From Branchiostoma floridae (lineage: Eukaryota; Chordata; Leptocardii; Amphioxiformes; Branchiostomatidae): DNA of 64,000 nt. Below, piece by piece: positions 35,701 to 45,772 of the stretch. The notes under the pieces were generated by a model, which had not been told where the DNA came from, did no database searches, and saw only the letters and a list, made by a program, of their open reading frames with translations. Location: NCBI RefSeq assembly GCF_000003815.2, contig NC_049997.1, positions 6,411,204 through 6,475,203 on the forward strand. Reading direction: 5' to 3'. The position numbers and the translations under genes were made by a program. Each line of letters starts with the position of its first letter. Position 1 is the stretch's first letter.

Positions 35701-38700
35701 TAGGTGAAACCAGCTGACCAGGCCCTCTGTCTGATCACGTCAGACCACTGTCACTGATCTTGGAGGCTGTGTGAGGTGGTTGATGCCTGTCGCCAGATTC
35801 GGTAACAAACGTTACCACCACGAGTACGATGGTTGCCACGGTTATATCATCCACGTATAAGACTAGAAATGACCGTTTTTGTGACGCTGTACAGTTTTTC
35901 TGGCTTTTGAAAGAAACAAGAAAGGGTTGTTGACTGTCATTTGTATCCCACCTTGCTTAACAAAATGTTGTACAGAAATGACTGTAACAAACGTTACCAT
36001 TGTTCGATGCTGTCTAAGCTTTCTATTTGACCTGGTGTAAAAAAGCTGCCCACTTTTCAAATGTCCCTAGGGACATCCACTTATACCTAAATGATGTAGT
36101 CAATGAGGTAAGTCCTTTCAGAAAACAGGGTAAAGTCTACTGTTGTAACAAACGTTACCGGTAACGTTTGTTACCTGCCCTGCAATGTATTACAAATGGG
36201 ACCGAAAATAATAAGTTGCCATTTTTTGGCTATGGTTAAAAGAGGAATTTCCCTAAACAACCAGGTAGTTTTCACTGAAAATAAAGCCGATTTATTTTTC
36301 GACCAAAAACATGCTATTTTCGACATTTCAATGAGAACGAGTGTATAGCAACTGCAGCATGGCACAACTGAAAACCATGTCTTGGGTGTTTACTTAAAAG
36401 ACAACATAAGAGAATCTTCAATTCATTATTTTCCAGTATTTTACGTAATCATTAAAAAGTTGATTTGCGTCAATTTTTACATTTATCCGCCTAATATGAC
36501 CTTCGTTTGAACTTCGCGCTCTCCTTCTCTCTCCCGACGCACTGGCCGATGACGTAATGGCCTCGTTCTGAGATTGTCGACATCCCAGATCGGAATCTTC
36601 TAGCCAGCCATTTTGCTCCGTGAACCTCGGTCCTATCAGCGGTAAATAATCACCCCGCCATTCTGGAGTTCAGTCCGTTGTTGTTGACAACTACTTTCAT
36701 GGATCTGTAAGTGGCATTGTGAGCTGTCTTCAAAGCCATAGTCCCCAGGAGACGGAACATATGAATGAGCTAAATGCCTGCGAGTGAACCGCGCGACGAA
36801 ATCAAAACAATCAGGTGGTGGGGGAGGTTCACGCACCGTGCCATTCTGGACTGTTACAAGAGCGAGTTTGAGTCAGTTCTTACCTTCTCCTTCCCGGACA
36901 GCACAGCGATAATTACAAGTAAGCTTCCACGAATTTTGGTTGAATTCACAGTTGTCCAACTGGCAGTGACATTAAAAAAAACAGAGTATTCGTGATTTGA
37001 ACGATCCCCTTTCTGGGTCTTAATTTCCATGTCGGCACAAGGCAACGGACTTATTATCTTAGAGTGACATTTTTAGGACATTAATGCCCAAGACAGTAAC
37101 AGCTTCAACTGAGCACCATACTTAGTATGCATGGCAACTACAATAATGTCAACTGTCTATTGACCTACTGACCTCAATCTAAAGACACCAGCAGAGAAGC
37201 GCATGTATCATACAGTTCCAACCTATGTGCTTCTCCAGGATAAGTTTCCCTAAGTAATTATATTAAATAGATAGTGATTTACATAATTAGCATCTCATTA
37301 TGTTGATAATCACACAAAGTACCTACATTGTACCTACCAAAAACAAAGAATATCCATCAATCCTCTCTGGAATTATCCTTCTTAAAAGTTACGAATTGTA
37401 AGACCTACTGCAGTTCCAAACAAGCTGCTAGGGGGCCCCAAATTACACAATTTACTCCTAGTTCAAACAGCTATCCACCACTTAAAAATCATGAACCTGG
37501 CACTTTGACGCTCACTTGCAGTACCAAAACAAGTCACCAAGAGGCCCATTATCAAACTTGACCTTCCTTTTTGTGTCCCCTACCTCACCTCACTCACCTC
37601 ACCGGTCCCATAGCCTCATCGGCCGTAGGGGCAGCAAATTGCCATCAACCTATCCACCAAATATCATTAACATCCATCAAGAACATCTCGAGTTATCTTG
37701 TATAAAGACAAACGCACTTACATACAAAGCCAGCTACAGCACCATAGGTAAAAGCTAGCTAAACCATTCTCGCAATTGACAATCCTTTCCAAATTCCGCT
37801 ACACACCTACCAAATATCGTGGAAATCGCCCAGCTGCATTTTGACTTATGCTTCTCTAAACAAACCGCGAAAAAATACCAAGCTTGCTGCTGTACCGTAG
37901 GAAAACGCCAGGTAAACCTTTTTCAAATAAGACATGCCTTTTGACAACCGCTACACACCTACAAAAAAAAAAAAGTCCCATCCACCATTTCTCGAGTTAT
38001 ATGCTGTTGACCTACATATAGACCAATATAACCAAAAAAAATTTAAAATTTTTGGCGAAGAGAATTAAGCAACAGTCTGGCAATCTACTTACCTCACTGT
38101 CCTGTACATTTACATCTGCACCAGCTGCCAGTAAAGTTGATACAGTTTCATGGTGGCCTTTCACAATTACCAGGTGCAGGGGGGTTTTTTGCTGTTAAAC
38201 AAATCACGCAAGGATTTCAGTGGATGGAACACTGATAATGGTGATATAGCTTAAAAGTAATTTTTCTGGAAAACAAGAAATGAAATATAATTTGATTGAA
38301 TCATGAGTCCATATTATGCAACACAGTCTGGCAGTCTACCTACCCTATTGTCCTGTACATTCACATCTGCACCAGCTGCCAGTAAAGCTGATACAGTTTC
38401 ATGGTGGCCATCCTCAACTGCCAGGTGCAGGGGAGATCTTTGCTGTAAAACACATCACACATGGATTTCAGTGGAAGGAAAACTAATAATGGTGATATAG
38501 CTGAAAAGCAATTTTTATTGGAAAACAACAAATGAAATATTGAATCATGAGTCCATATTATGCAACACAGTCTGGCAGTCTACCTACCTCATTGTCCTGT
38601 ACATTCACATCTGCACCAGCTGCCAGTAAAGCTGATACAGTTTCATGGTGGCAATTCTCAACTGCCAGGTGCAGGGGACTTCTCTCCTTCAAATACATTA

Positions 38701-41700
38701 AGAAAAAATAAGGTTCTCAGTATATATCATATATGTGGGAACAGGATGAACTGATTGGTCTGTGTTGGTGACATTTGTATTATTGTAGCTTAGTCACTGA
38801 GACTGACTACCATTCCACAACTAGAATAAACGCCTTGAACAATTTTGCACACTGCCCCATGCAGTTACTGTTACTATACACCAGCTGTCTGATTAGCTGA
38901 ATACAGTAAGTTTCATGTTGGCTCCACAGGGCTGCCTTTTGCAGCTAAATGATTCTTTGTGAAACAATGTGACATAATTTAATAACACATTTGTACACTC
39001 CCCATGTACTACAAGTCAATCTACCTACCTCATCGTCCTGTACATTCACATCTGCACCAGCTGTGAGTAAAGCTGATAGAGTTTCATGGTGGCCTTTCTC
39101 AGCTGCCAGGTGCAGGGGAGTTTTTTGCTGTAAAACATCATGGCAACAGGTTAGACTGAATACACCCTTGATGGTGGGTAACTGCATATATCAAATATCC
39201 AACTACAATAAAGGGTGAAATCTCACATCATTCATAGAACAGCATGTTGCACAGTTGATCCACCCACCTGACTGTCCTGTACATTCACATGATCTGCATC
39301 AGCTCTGTGTAAAGCTGATACAGTTTTATGGTGGCCTCTCTCAGCCGCCAGGTGCAGGGGAGTTCTTTGCTGTAAAACAGTCAATTAAGTTAACAGTTTC
39401 ATTCAGGCCTCTCAAGCTTATAAGGCTGCCTCGTGCAATGGTGCCTTTTCCTGTAAGCCAAGACAAGATGGACATTCAGCATAGCAGCATTGGCATATCT
39501 TTCAGTACATGAAATTTTATCAGACTATATTGTAGTTATATTACATACCAATTTAATAAGTACCTGAAAACCCTTTATATTCACATCTGCACCAGCTGCC
39601 AGTAAAGCTGATACAGTTTCATGGTGGCCGTTCCCAGCTGCCAGGTGCAGGGGAGTTCCTTTCTGTAAAACATGGGATGATCAGCAAGTATCAGATATTG
39701 ATGGCATTGCTTATTTAAAATGCATTCCAGTACAATACTATGAAGTTTTGAATTTATGGTATAACAGTTACTATTACGTATTAGAAAAATGCAATGCACC
39801 ACAACTCTAACTGTAAGTTATGTACCCACCTCGTAGTCTTGTATATTCACATCTGCACCAGCTGCCAGTAAAGTTGATACAGTTTCATGGTGGCCTTTCA
39901 AGACTGCCCAATGTAGGGGAGTTCTGTCCTGTTATGTACAACAGAATAATTGATCTTCATTATAGCAACAGGACAGTTACAACATGTAACGCTGGTACAC
40001 CTTTATTCGCTGGGTAACCTATCTCCTTTTGTCTGAAAAAGGCAGGATATTTAGGAATATCAAGTTGATGGACGGTGGTTTCAAGTTGCAATATGTTCAA
40101 AATATTGCAGTTTGAAACTACCATCCATCGAATTGATATCCCAAAATATCCTGCTTATACCGCCGAATACTGTATAGGTTACCGGTGGATAAAGATGACC
40201 CAGCGTTACAATATGTACTGATGCTGCCAACATATGGTGTCAGAGTCAGGCTCATTAAGGAAAATATGATGACTGACATGACATGATAATTACTAAAACT
40301 GTCAATTACCAGTGGCCATTCAGTATCAAGTTGAAGCAAAGACACCTCCTCCAAAGTGGCTATACAGCAATTTTAGCTAGCCGGAAGTCCTGATAAGCTG
40401 TGTTCACAAGTAATCCTAAGCCTCAGGGTTCTAGCTAGTGCATTTAATTAGTGTAGTGGGCCACTACGCTAAAATTTGCGACCCCTACGCTAAAATAAGG
40501 CCACTTCGCTAATTTTTAACTAGTGTAGTGGTGCTTTGCTGTCATTTGCTTGTTCAACAATGACAAATAAATGTCTGCACAATGAAAAATGATGATATGC
40601 CACTCAAAACTGACCCCAAAATCCTAACTTTTAACTCTACATCTTCAAATCTCACTGTGGAAGGACCAAGACCCCTCCCCCCCTTCCACACCAATCTCCT
40701 GATTAGTCGCTAAATGTTACCATGCCATTCCCACTACGCTAAAATAAAATCCTGGCTAGAACCCTGAGCCTTGAATGCCAGCCACATTCAGAGTGATTGT
40801 TACATAGATGGCCCAGATCTTCTGGTATTCCACTCGGTTATCATAGAATTTGACAACATTTTGTACATGTATACATGTATATCATCATCATCATTTTTCA
40901 ATCCTGGGAAACAGCTAGGGTTATCTATATGCCCTTCCAATTTACTCTGTGCCAGCAGACTGCTCTGGATAGGAGATGTGGGTTACAAAAGACAGCTGCT
41001 GCAGCAGTTTTCTTAATAACAGATTACAACATGATTGTATCATATGTACCATCCTGCATGTTTTAAAAGTACAAAGCAATATGAGCCACAATCAACATGT
41101 AACACACAATTTTGTTCGTAAATCTTACCTGGCATCATTTATTTTTACTAAAACGATTGTACACAATGTATCAGGTAAACATGATACATGCATATGCATG
41201 TGTAATATTCAACTATTATTTCTGCCACCTGTCAGACACAAAACACACAATACTCTGAATCATGTTTTTTCAGACTTAAGCCAGTCCTTCAGACGAGAGC
41301 ACGAATGAGCCGGAATGCCGTCAGAATGGAAAATCGTTTTCTATTCCTGACAATTCCTGGCAATTCGTACTGTATTCTAAACATTCTTACTGCACTCGAG
41401 ATATTCGTCCCTGTTCTTTTAGCTGGCTCGAAAGTTTTTGACATGTCAAAAACTGTCGAGGTGCATTCGAAGTGAAGAAATATCGAATGGCATTCCAAGT
41501 GGATTCTAACTATTCTAACTGCAGTCTGCCCACATTCTGTGGCATTGCAACATTATTCGAAACATTCTTATCTCATTCTATGGAGAAACGAAACGGCATT
41601 AGCCACTTCGAATCCTGCCCGAATTTGGTCAAAAGAATATCTTGAATGCAGTAAGAATTTTGAGAATACACTACGAATTCCCACGAATAGAAAAGACTTT

Positions 41701-42823
41701 TCATTCTGACGGCATTCTGGCTCATTCCTTCTTGTGTGAAGGGGATATAAGGTCCATTTGGAAGTCCCACTCGGAATGGCCCCAAATTTGGTTTCAGTGT
41801 GAAGGCCCTATAAAGAAGACATCAGATGACTAACCAGAACATCAGTGACTTCAGGGTTGACTCCCTCCTCTAACAGCTGCTTCACTCTGACTGTATCTGT
41901 ATCATTTTCAGCAGCTTCCAAAAGTGCCTGTAGCAACATCACAAACAGCCAGCAATGGTCATTCATGACTAGGGCTGGGTATCGATACAGCGTACCAGTA
42001 CAAAACCGTTTTTTCTTATTGGACCGGTCCGGAAAAACCGGACCTGAAAAAATTAGGTAGATCGGATGTTGGACCGATTAGAAAATTAACATATTATTTG
42101 ATCAGGCATTCACACGTTTTGGCGCTTGCAGGTGGAAGAAAATAACAAGAGTGAAGTAGAGTAGAGTTTATAGTCATTTCTACCAAGTTTAATACAGTCA
42201 ATTGTACAGGTGCAGTTAGCGTTGTAGGATTTTAAAACACCAGTGTGAGTCTAATACTCCACCAAACAGATTTCTTTGTAGTGAAATGGACCATTGGTAT
42301 GAGTCATACTGAATCAGGTCCAGGTTCAGGTCCGGACCTGATCCTTGGGACCTGAACCGGACCTGGACCTGAATTTTCTGTACCGGTACCCACCCCTATT
42401 CATGACAAATATACTCTCATGTTTGCATTCTGCATGGATTTTTTATGTTTGCATAAGCGTCCAGTGAAATTAAGTCATGTATGTTTCTAAGGAGTCACCA
42501 GGGTACCGGTTCAGAAAATTCAGGTACCAGGTGGACTGGTACGGTCCACTCACTGGTCCAGAGGATCAGGCCCAGGATCTGAGGTCTGGACCTTAATTAT
42601 CCGTGAAAACCTGTGTATGGGTAATACTCAAAACAATGGTCCAGCTACCTACATAGGATTATGTTTGGTGGAGTATCCGACATCCATTGGTATTTTAGAA
42701 TAAAATCTAAAATTAAACATTGTTTTTCACAGTGTCATTATTTCAATCATAACGGTTACCTTAAACATGGCACAAAACATATATATGCACATGTACCTTC
42801 TCTTTCTGCTTTCTTTCATCCAT
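25841..42823 (-). CDS. Ankyrin-ZU5-UPA-Death domain-trypsin-like protease protein
   Basis: Complete minus-strand gene, 20 exons (5' to 3'): 42797-42823, 41835-41927, 39830-39928, 39564-39662, 39268-39369, 39029-39127, 38588-38686, 38344-38442, 38093-38191, 31815-31913, 31561-31659, 31206-31304, 30963-31061, 30222-30320, 29497-29746, 29307-29381, 28055-28936, 27528-27644, 27187-27436, 25841-26777. They sum to 3,822 nt, an open frame of 1,273 residues with consistent phases. Start chosen at 42823 because the peptide MDERKQKEK runs in phase into the first ankyrin exon. Order: short basic head, thirteen or so ankyrin repeats, ZU5, UPA, Death domain, FAM111-like serine protease with H-D-S triad. 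Expected role (inference): a cytosolic sensor or adaptor that couples a death-fold assembly to its own protease. No signal peptide or membrane helix. Three more ankyrin exons are decayed or split by transposons. Confidence 0.85.
27187..27436 (-). CDS. Death domain exon
   Basis: Encodes a six-helix death-fold domain: PPWRELGTNLGLSDADIERI, RQRHQDDTGRCCLAVLEEWL, then GTKATVEGLKTALYLAGQTE and IVERL. The W-R-E-L-G-x-x-L-G-L, the I-E-x-I and the W-L-x-x-x-G-x-x-A/T signatures are the usual Death-domain marks. It joins the linker exon 27528-27644 upstream (Thr/Gln-rich, no fold) and the protease exon downstream in phase (AT|G Met codon). Confidence 0.88.
28055..28936 (-). CDS. ZU5-UPA tandem domains
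   Basis: One 882-bp exon. The ZU5 half opens EAEVGPEGGELEIPGLVRL and VVPPGILQQDTVITIS, the family signature, and runs to a Phe-Ser pair in LQTFSPLTILW. The following half (TVGKMVVAALSSRTLNCRF, VEFHVICRDRSIK, QMVLDRPNGKPVKGDV) fits a UPA domain. ZU5-UPA followed by a Death domain is the supramodule of ankyrins, UNC5 and PIDD1, and ZU5-UPA is also the FIIND of NLRP1/CARD8. The donor chosen at 28055 (GTAT|GTGAGT) rather than the later GAG|GTAAGA is the one that keeps phase with the next exon. Confidence 0.85.
30222..41927 (-). CDS. Ankyrin-repeat exon array
   Basis: Twelve exons of 99 bp (one of 102 bp, 39268-39369, with one extra codon) each encode exactly one 33-residue ankyrin repeat of the form TPLHLAAEKGHHETLSALL then TAGADVNVQD. 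All are phase 0-0, so units can be gained or lost without breaking the frame. Exon 41835-41927 encodes a divergent first repeat and 29497-29746 the last one (GFTPIQYATKTGHSKCVEVL). Neighbouring introns are also similar, so whole exon+intron units of about 250 bp duplicated (starts 38093, 38344, 38588). Ankyrin arrays bind proteins and here form the presumed ligand-sensing part. Confidence 0.92.
30536..30603 (-). pseudogene. Decayed ankyrin exon (internal deletion)
   Basis: The ends of a standard ankyrin exon are present (CCTGTC side and TGGTGGCC...GCCAGGTGCAGGGG side) but about 30 bp of the middle is missing. The remaining 68 bp would shift the frame if spliced in. It is probably skipped. Confidence 0.6.
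31983..32883. mobile_element. TTAA-target MITE, copy A (901 bp)
   Basis: Flanked by TTAA at 31979-31982 and 32884-32887, with inverted ends (GGGGCACACCCCAG and GGGGTGTGCACCG). It sits in an ankyrin intron. The same intron in sister units reads GATATAGCTTAAAAGTAA at 38245 and 35014 without the element, which is the empty site. The same family occurs in the opposite orientation at 48599-49237. TTAA targets suggest a piggyBac or Kolobok driver. No transposase inside. Confidence 0.85.
32641..32869. mobile_element. 229-bp nested MITE inside copy A
   Basis: Terminal inverted repeats of about 33 bp (core GGAACGTACTGCGCCTGCGC at the left, GCGCAGGCGCAGTACGTTCT at the right), flanked by an 11-bp direct repeat TGGGGTGTGCA at 32630-32640 and 32870-32880 made from the end of the host MITE. 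It therefore inserted after copy A. Confidence 0.75.
32960..34963 (-). pseudogene. Ankyrin exon split by a LINE insertion
   Basis: At 32960-32977 the donor-side flank of an ankyrin unit (GGCAATCTACCTACC) is present but the exon stops at once. The other end of such an exon (CCATTCTCAATTGCAAGGTG, then GCAGGAGAGTTCTTGG and its acceptor) appears at 34919-34963 after the retroelement. The intron that follows (GATATAGCTTAAAAGTA) is of the same family as the other units. Confidence 0.65.
33060..34910 (+). mobile_element. Degenerate non-LTR retrotransposon (CR1-like), endonuclease to RT
   Basis: Broken frames in order resemble a LINE ORF2: endonuclease pieces (NDDIPDSIVSLPGYTAL; RLDSIITNLHVMYPPH with IGSSDHQ), a linker (KPWITVTIKELIVARQQAFR) and a reverse-transcriptase piece (GKKAAGPNNIPPWLLKQFHE; FPRPWKDALVRAVPKK). 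Many stops and shifts make it inactive. It lies antisense to the protease gene and interrupts an ankyrin exon. Confidence 0.85.
35424..36341. mobile_element. MITE-like element with TIRs and repeated palindrome
   Basis: Ends are imperfect inverted repeats (CTCGTTCTCATTTAAATGTC at 35424 and the complement of CTCGTTCTCATTGAAATGTC ending at 36341). Inside, GTAACAAACGTTAC occurs at 35802 and 35984, and a perfect 30-bp palindrome with that core spans 36145-36174. Non-coding; lies in the large intron between ankyrin units. Confidence 0.6.
37240..38060. repeat. Degenerate local repeats in ankyrin intron
   Basis: Units sharing CACCTACCAAATATC, CATCAAGAACATCTCGAGTT, GCTGTACCGTAGGAAAACGC and CAGGTAAACC occur several times with divergence; a further copy of the last part is at 35283-35320. 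No exon seen between the units. Confidence 0.45.
38880..38965 (-). pseudogene. Degenerate ankyrin exon remnant
   Basis: CCAGCTGTCTGATTAGCTGA, ACAGTAAGTTTCATG and GGCTGCCTTTTGCAGCTAAA are recognisable relatives of the 99-bp ankyrin exon with several indels. It lies between two intact units and lacks a good donor. Confidence 0.5.
40424..40766. mobile_element. 343-bp MITE with 5-bp target duplication
   Basis: Inverted ends CAGGGTTCTAGC and GCTAGAACCCTG, flanked by AGCCT at 40419-40423 and 40767-40771. The interior repeats the phrase CCACTACGCTAAAAT several times. Located in the intron between the first two ankyrin exons. Confidence 0.7.
41282..41745. repeat. Inverted-repeat-bounded element
   Basis: GAATGAGCCGGAATGCCGTC at about 41303 is matched in inverse by GACGGCATTCTGGCTCATTC at about 41708-41727, with the homology continuing outward imperfectly (CCTTCAGACGAGAG against CTTGTGTGAAGG). 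The interior has repeated GAATTC-like and ATTCTTAC phrases. A MITE-like unit without a clear target duplication. Confidence 0.5.
41970..42398. mobile_element. 429-bp hAT-type MITE with 8-bp target duplication
   Basis: Perfect 8-bp duplication TTCATGAC at 41962-41969 and 42399-42406. Ends TAGGGCTGGGTA and TACCCACCCCTA are inverted repeats, as in hAT elements. The interior contains GGACCGGTCC/GGTCCGGACC palindromes. Related sequence continues at 42495-42670 as a partial second copy. Confidence 0.85.
42797..42823 (-). CDS. First coding exon of the Ank-ZU5-DD-protease gene
   Basis: Nine codons (MDERKQKEK) end at AAG|GTACAT. Joined to the exon at 41835-41927 (ALLEAAENDTDTVRVKQLL, an ankyrin-type helix pair) the frame stays open. 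An exon this short is hard to prove, but the Met, donor and phase agree. The 5' UTR would extend above 42823; I could not place the transcription start. Confidence 0.6.
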
Positions 42824-44561
42824 CAGGAATCAGTTGGTAAAGTTCTGCTCCAGGTGAAAGTATGTGGCAGGATAGAACTGCAATGTTTGTCTTTCCTGAC
42901 ACCTGATGATTTCTGGCTTAATTGAGGCTTTGCTGCCTGTAGTGTCACCCTCCTGTCACTCACGATAATTCTTCCTCATCTAGCACAAATCCAAACATGT
43001 TTTAAAGCTTTTCACTGACTCTGCTGTCACAATTTTTGCTGGCCCTGTCAAAAAACAAACAATAAATACTTGAGTATTGTGATGATGAGCACCAAATACC
43101 TCCACTACTAGTAACTCCAAGTCTAAAACTGTTTTCAGCACATTGTATATGTATGAACTCTTATGCTGCAACATGAGGCATATGAACTCCACAGAAGCAA
43201 TTGACAGCAACACACTTCAGTTTACATCAATGAAAAGCGGCCTGCTGGCCGATTTTAGCTTCTCATGAATAAGTAAAGGTTCAAACAAACAAACATGTAT
43301 AATACGGGGAATGACATCACTGGACGTATACATGTACTGTATGGCTGACTTTAGCCCAATCTGAAGACTTTTTGAGTTAGAAGGGACAAGGTAGGGTCTA
43401 AGCTTACCTGTTTTGGTCAAATTTACTTTCAGTTCGGCAGTTTAAGTTAGGGTAAGGACAGATTTGAGTTGTTGCATGCTACCGGTTTAATAAGGAGGGA
43501 ACTGGGGCCAAATGTGAGGTTTCTTTCATAGAGCAACGAAACAACCGTTTTCTTTAAATGGGTATAAACTAGACATAAGTGGATTTTTAAGAAATATGGG
43601 TATTTTTGACATTTTAACTTAAGCCCTCTTTCAGTATATTTTAACATGCTTTCTTACGGACTGAAATTTATGTTTGAATTTCTGATCTCTTGAGAATAGA
43701 GAAGATCCCAAGGGATTTGAAACCTTTTGGGAAGTTTTAAGGCTTACCTTGGCCCAAATTGGGATATAGTATCCTATTATTGCACTCAATACTACAAAAC
43801 CAAGTGTTCTTTCAAGTTCAAAGTAATTTCCAAATGTTTTCACGCGCAACAAAAGTTTGAAATTTGCACGTGAAAGAATTTGCTTGAGGAAAGGTGTATA
43901 CAGAAAACCCTCAAGTTGTTACCTTTTACAATACAAAACTTATCCATGTATTTCTGACAAATCTAAGTGATATTCAAATGTTCAGTTTCAAGTTGAACAT
44001 TTCCCAAGTGACCTGAAATCGGACGTTTTTCAAACAAAAAATTGATTACAGATGGAAAATCATATCACAGGGTCACATTTATCTGTAAGAATTTTTTTCC
44101 GCGCGCACAGATTATTCCCGCGCAGAAAACCCGTTCCTTATTATATATAAATGTCAGGCTGGGGAAACCCCCTTTTGACCCATCATAGATTTCTACACTA
44201 TCTATTTCTTCTTCTTTCGTGTCATATCTAATAGTAATAAGTAGCATTACATAAATTTTATAGTTTGCTTGGTCTTCAAAAACTACAAACAGTTACACGA
44301 TGGTAAGCAAATTGTTAGCCATCTCCTCACCTTCAAAAAAGTTGTAACGAGTACAAGACATTTAAGATCGCATTAAACTAATATAAGGGCACTTGTTAAT
44401 TTCAGTCCTTGTTTGTTTGTTTGTTTGAACCTTTATTGTTCCATTCACTAGTTAAAAATCGTACAGAGGGGAATGTCATGAAGTCTGTTACCTAACTTAT
44501 TTCCCCCTGTTTAATTACGTAACTTGTTATTCGTTTGACCATAGATTCAGATAGCATCATC

Positions 44562-44879
44562 AGGGCTCAAAATACCACCAGGTCCTGCATATGCCTGTTA
44601 GTGCAGGTAAAATTGAAGCTGTGCAGGTGTTTGCATATATATATATCTACCTGCACCTAACCTGAACTGGTCCATGTACTGGATTTTATACATAAATGTC
44701 ATATGATGTGTGTCTGTGGATTATTACAAGCATGCATTGACTGTTCTTGAACAATTTTAGTATGATCCATACTTCCTAGTGGTGCAGGTAAAATTTGTCT
44801 GGTGCAGGTAATTTTCAATTTGTTAGCTGCACCAGTGCAGGTACGCAGAAAAAAAATCTTTCGAGCCCTGTTAGAGGAG
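44562..44879. mobile_element. hAT-like repeat with CAGGGCTC ends
   Basis: Starts CAGGGCTCAAAATACC and ends TTTCGAGCCCTG, an inverted pair. Four or more internal copies of the phrase GTGCAGGTAA(A). A second copy starts at 63970 (CAGGGCTCGAAACTTTTTCT) and is cut off by the window end. No clear 8-bp duplication remains. Confidence 0.6.
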
Positions 44880-45085
44880 TGCCAATAATTGCCACAGCAT
44901 AATGATGGATCAATGATTCTTATGATTTTCCACAGGTTTTGTTATCATTATGTTTTTCCAGTCTATGGTATTTTTTCTTTAATTCCGAGAACCAACAAAT
45001 AAAATTGGTGTGGCCTAAGGACCGACTAAATATCAGGCACTCCAGGTCCACAGAAGCAAGATAGCCCCACACTTCAGGTTAGGAA

Positions 45086-45130
45086 TGACGTCACTCATCA
45101 CCGTGAAAGTACCTGGTAAGGGGAATCCCC
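45086..45130. promoter_or_regulatory. Consensus CRE and palindromic kappaB site
   Basis: TGACGTCA at 45086-45093 is a full CRE/ATF site and GGGGAATCCCC at 45120-45130 is a perfect NF-kappaB palindrome (complement GGGGATTCCCC, the MHC class I type). They are 26 bp apart, about 650 bp before the first visible GBP coding sequence and between two divergently read genes. Function is inferred from the motif match only. Confidence 0.5.
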
Positions 45131-45672
45131 CTTTTTCAGGTGACCCGGATGTAAACACCCCCCCTCCCTATCACATTTCCACCGATTACAACAAGGAAGT
45201 TGCTTTCTACACAACATCTAGAAAAATCATAAACTGCCTCGATACAAATTATTACATACAGACATGGATGTGTTTTCACTCTTACTAATCTTGTAACGAG
45301 TACTACAAGACGGTCTTACGTTGTTTCGTCGAGGTATTAAATAGACTTCCCCATAATTTGGAAGAAAGGAAGGAATGCCATGCCTTCTAAACTTCTCTCT
45401 ATAAGGCACATGTTTTTCTATCCGACCAAAGAGTCGGAGAGTGACCGATATGTCTGAACAAGACCTGGTTACACAGTACTACTACTACGTCTAGTACAAA
45501 GAACAACAGGTGGGGAGGGGGGCAGGGAAGTAACGTAGAATTTATCTGTGTCAAAATTATACTGGAAACTTCTCTAAAAATAGGCAAATAAGTCTCAAAA
45601 TAGACCCATAATCTGATAGAAGAAGTTCTTGAAATCATCATTTTCAGGAAGGTGTCTTTAAAGTTCTTAAAT

Positions 45673-45772
45673 NNNNNNNNNNNNNNNNNNNNNNNNNNNN
45701 NNNNNNNNNNNNNNNNNNNNNNNNNNNNNNNNNNNNNNNNNNNNNNNNNNNNNNNNNNNNNNNNNNNNNNNN
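45673..45772. other. Assembly gap (100 N)
   Basis: A run of exactly 100 N, the usual placeholder for a gap of unknown size. It hides the start of the GBP-like coding sequence. Confidence 0.99.

Larger units (their letters stand above)
42824..45672. other. Intergenic region between head-to-head protease and GBP genes
   Basis: No exon with recognisable coding content. It holds a hAT-like repeat (44562-44879), GTTTGTTTGTTT microsatellite at 44409, and a promoter-like cluster at 45086-45130. The protease gene reads away to the left and the GBP gene to the right, so both promoters must lie here, the GBP first exon possibly inside the N gap. Confidence 0.6.

Noticed and set aside
43630-44260. Possible small genes in the 43.4-44.3 kb spacer
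   Set aside because: Short frames on the minus strand have no domain, no splice context and low-complexity composition.
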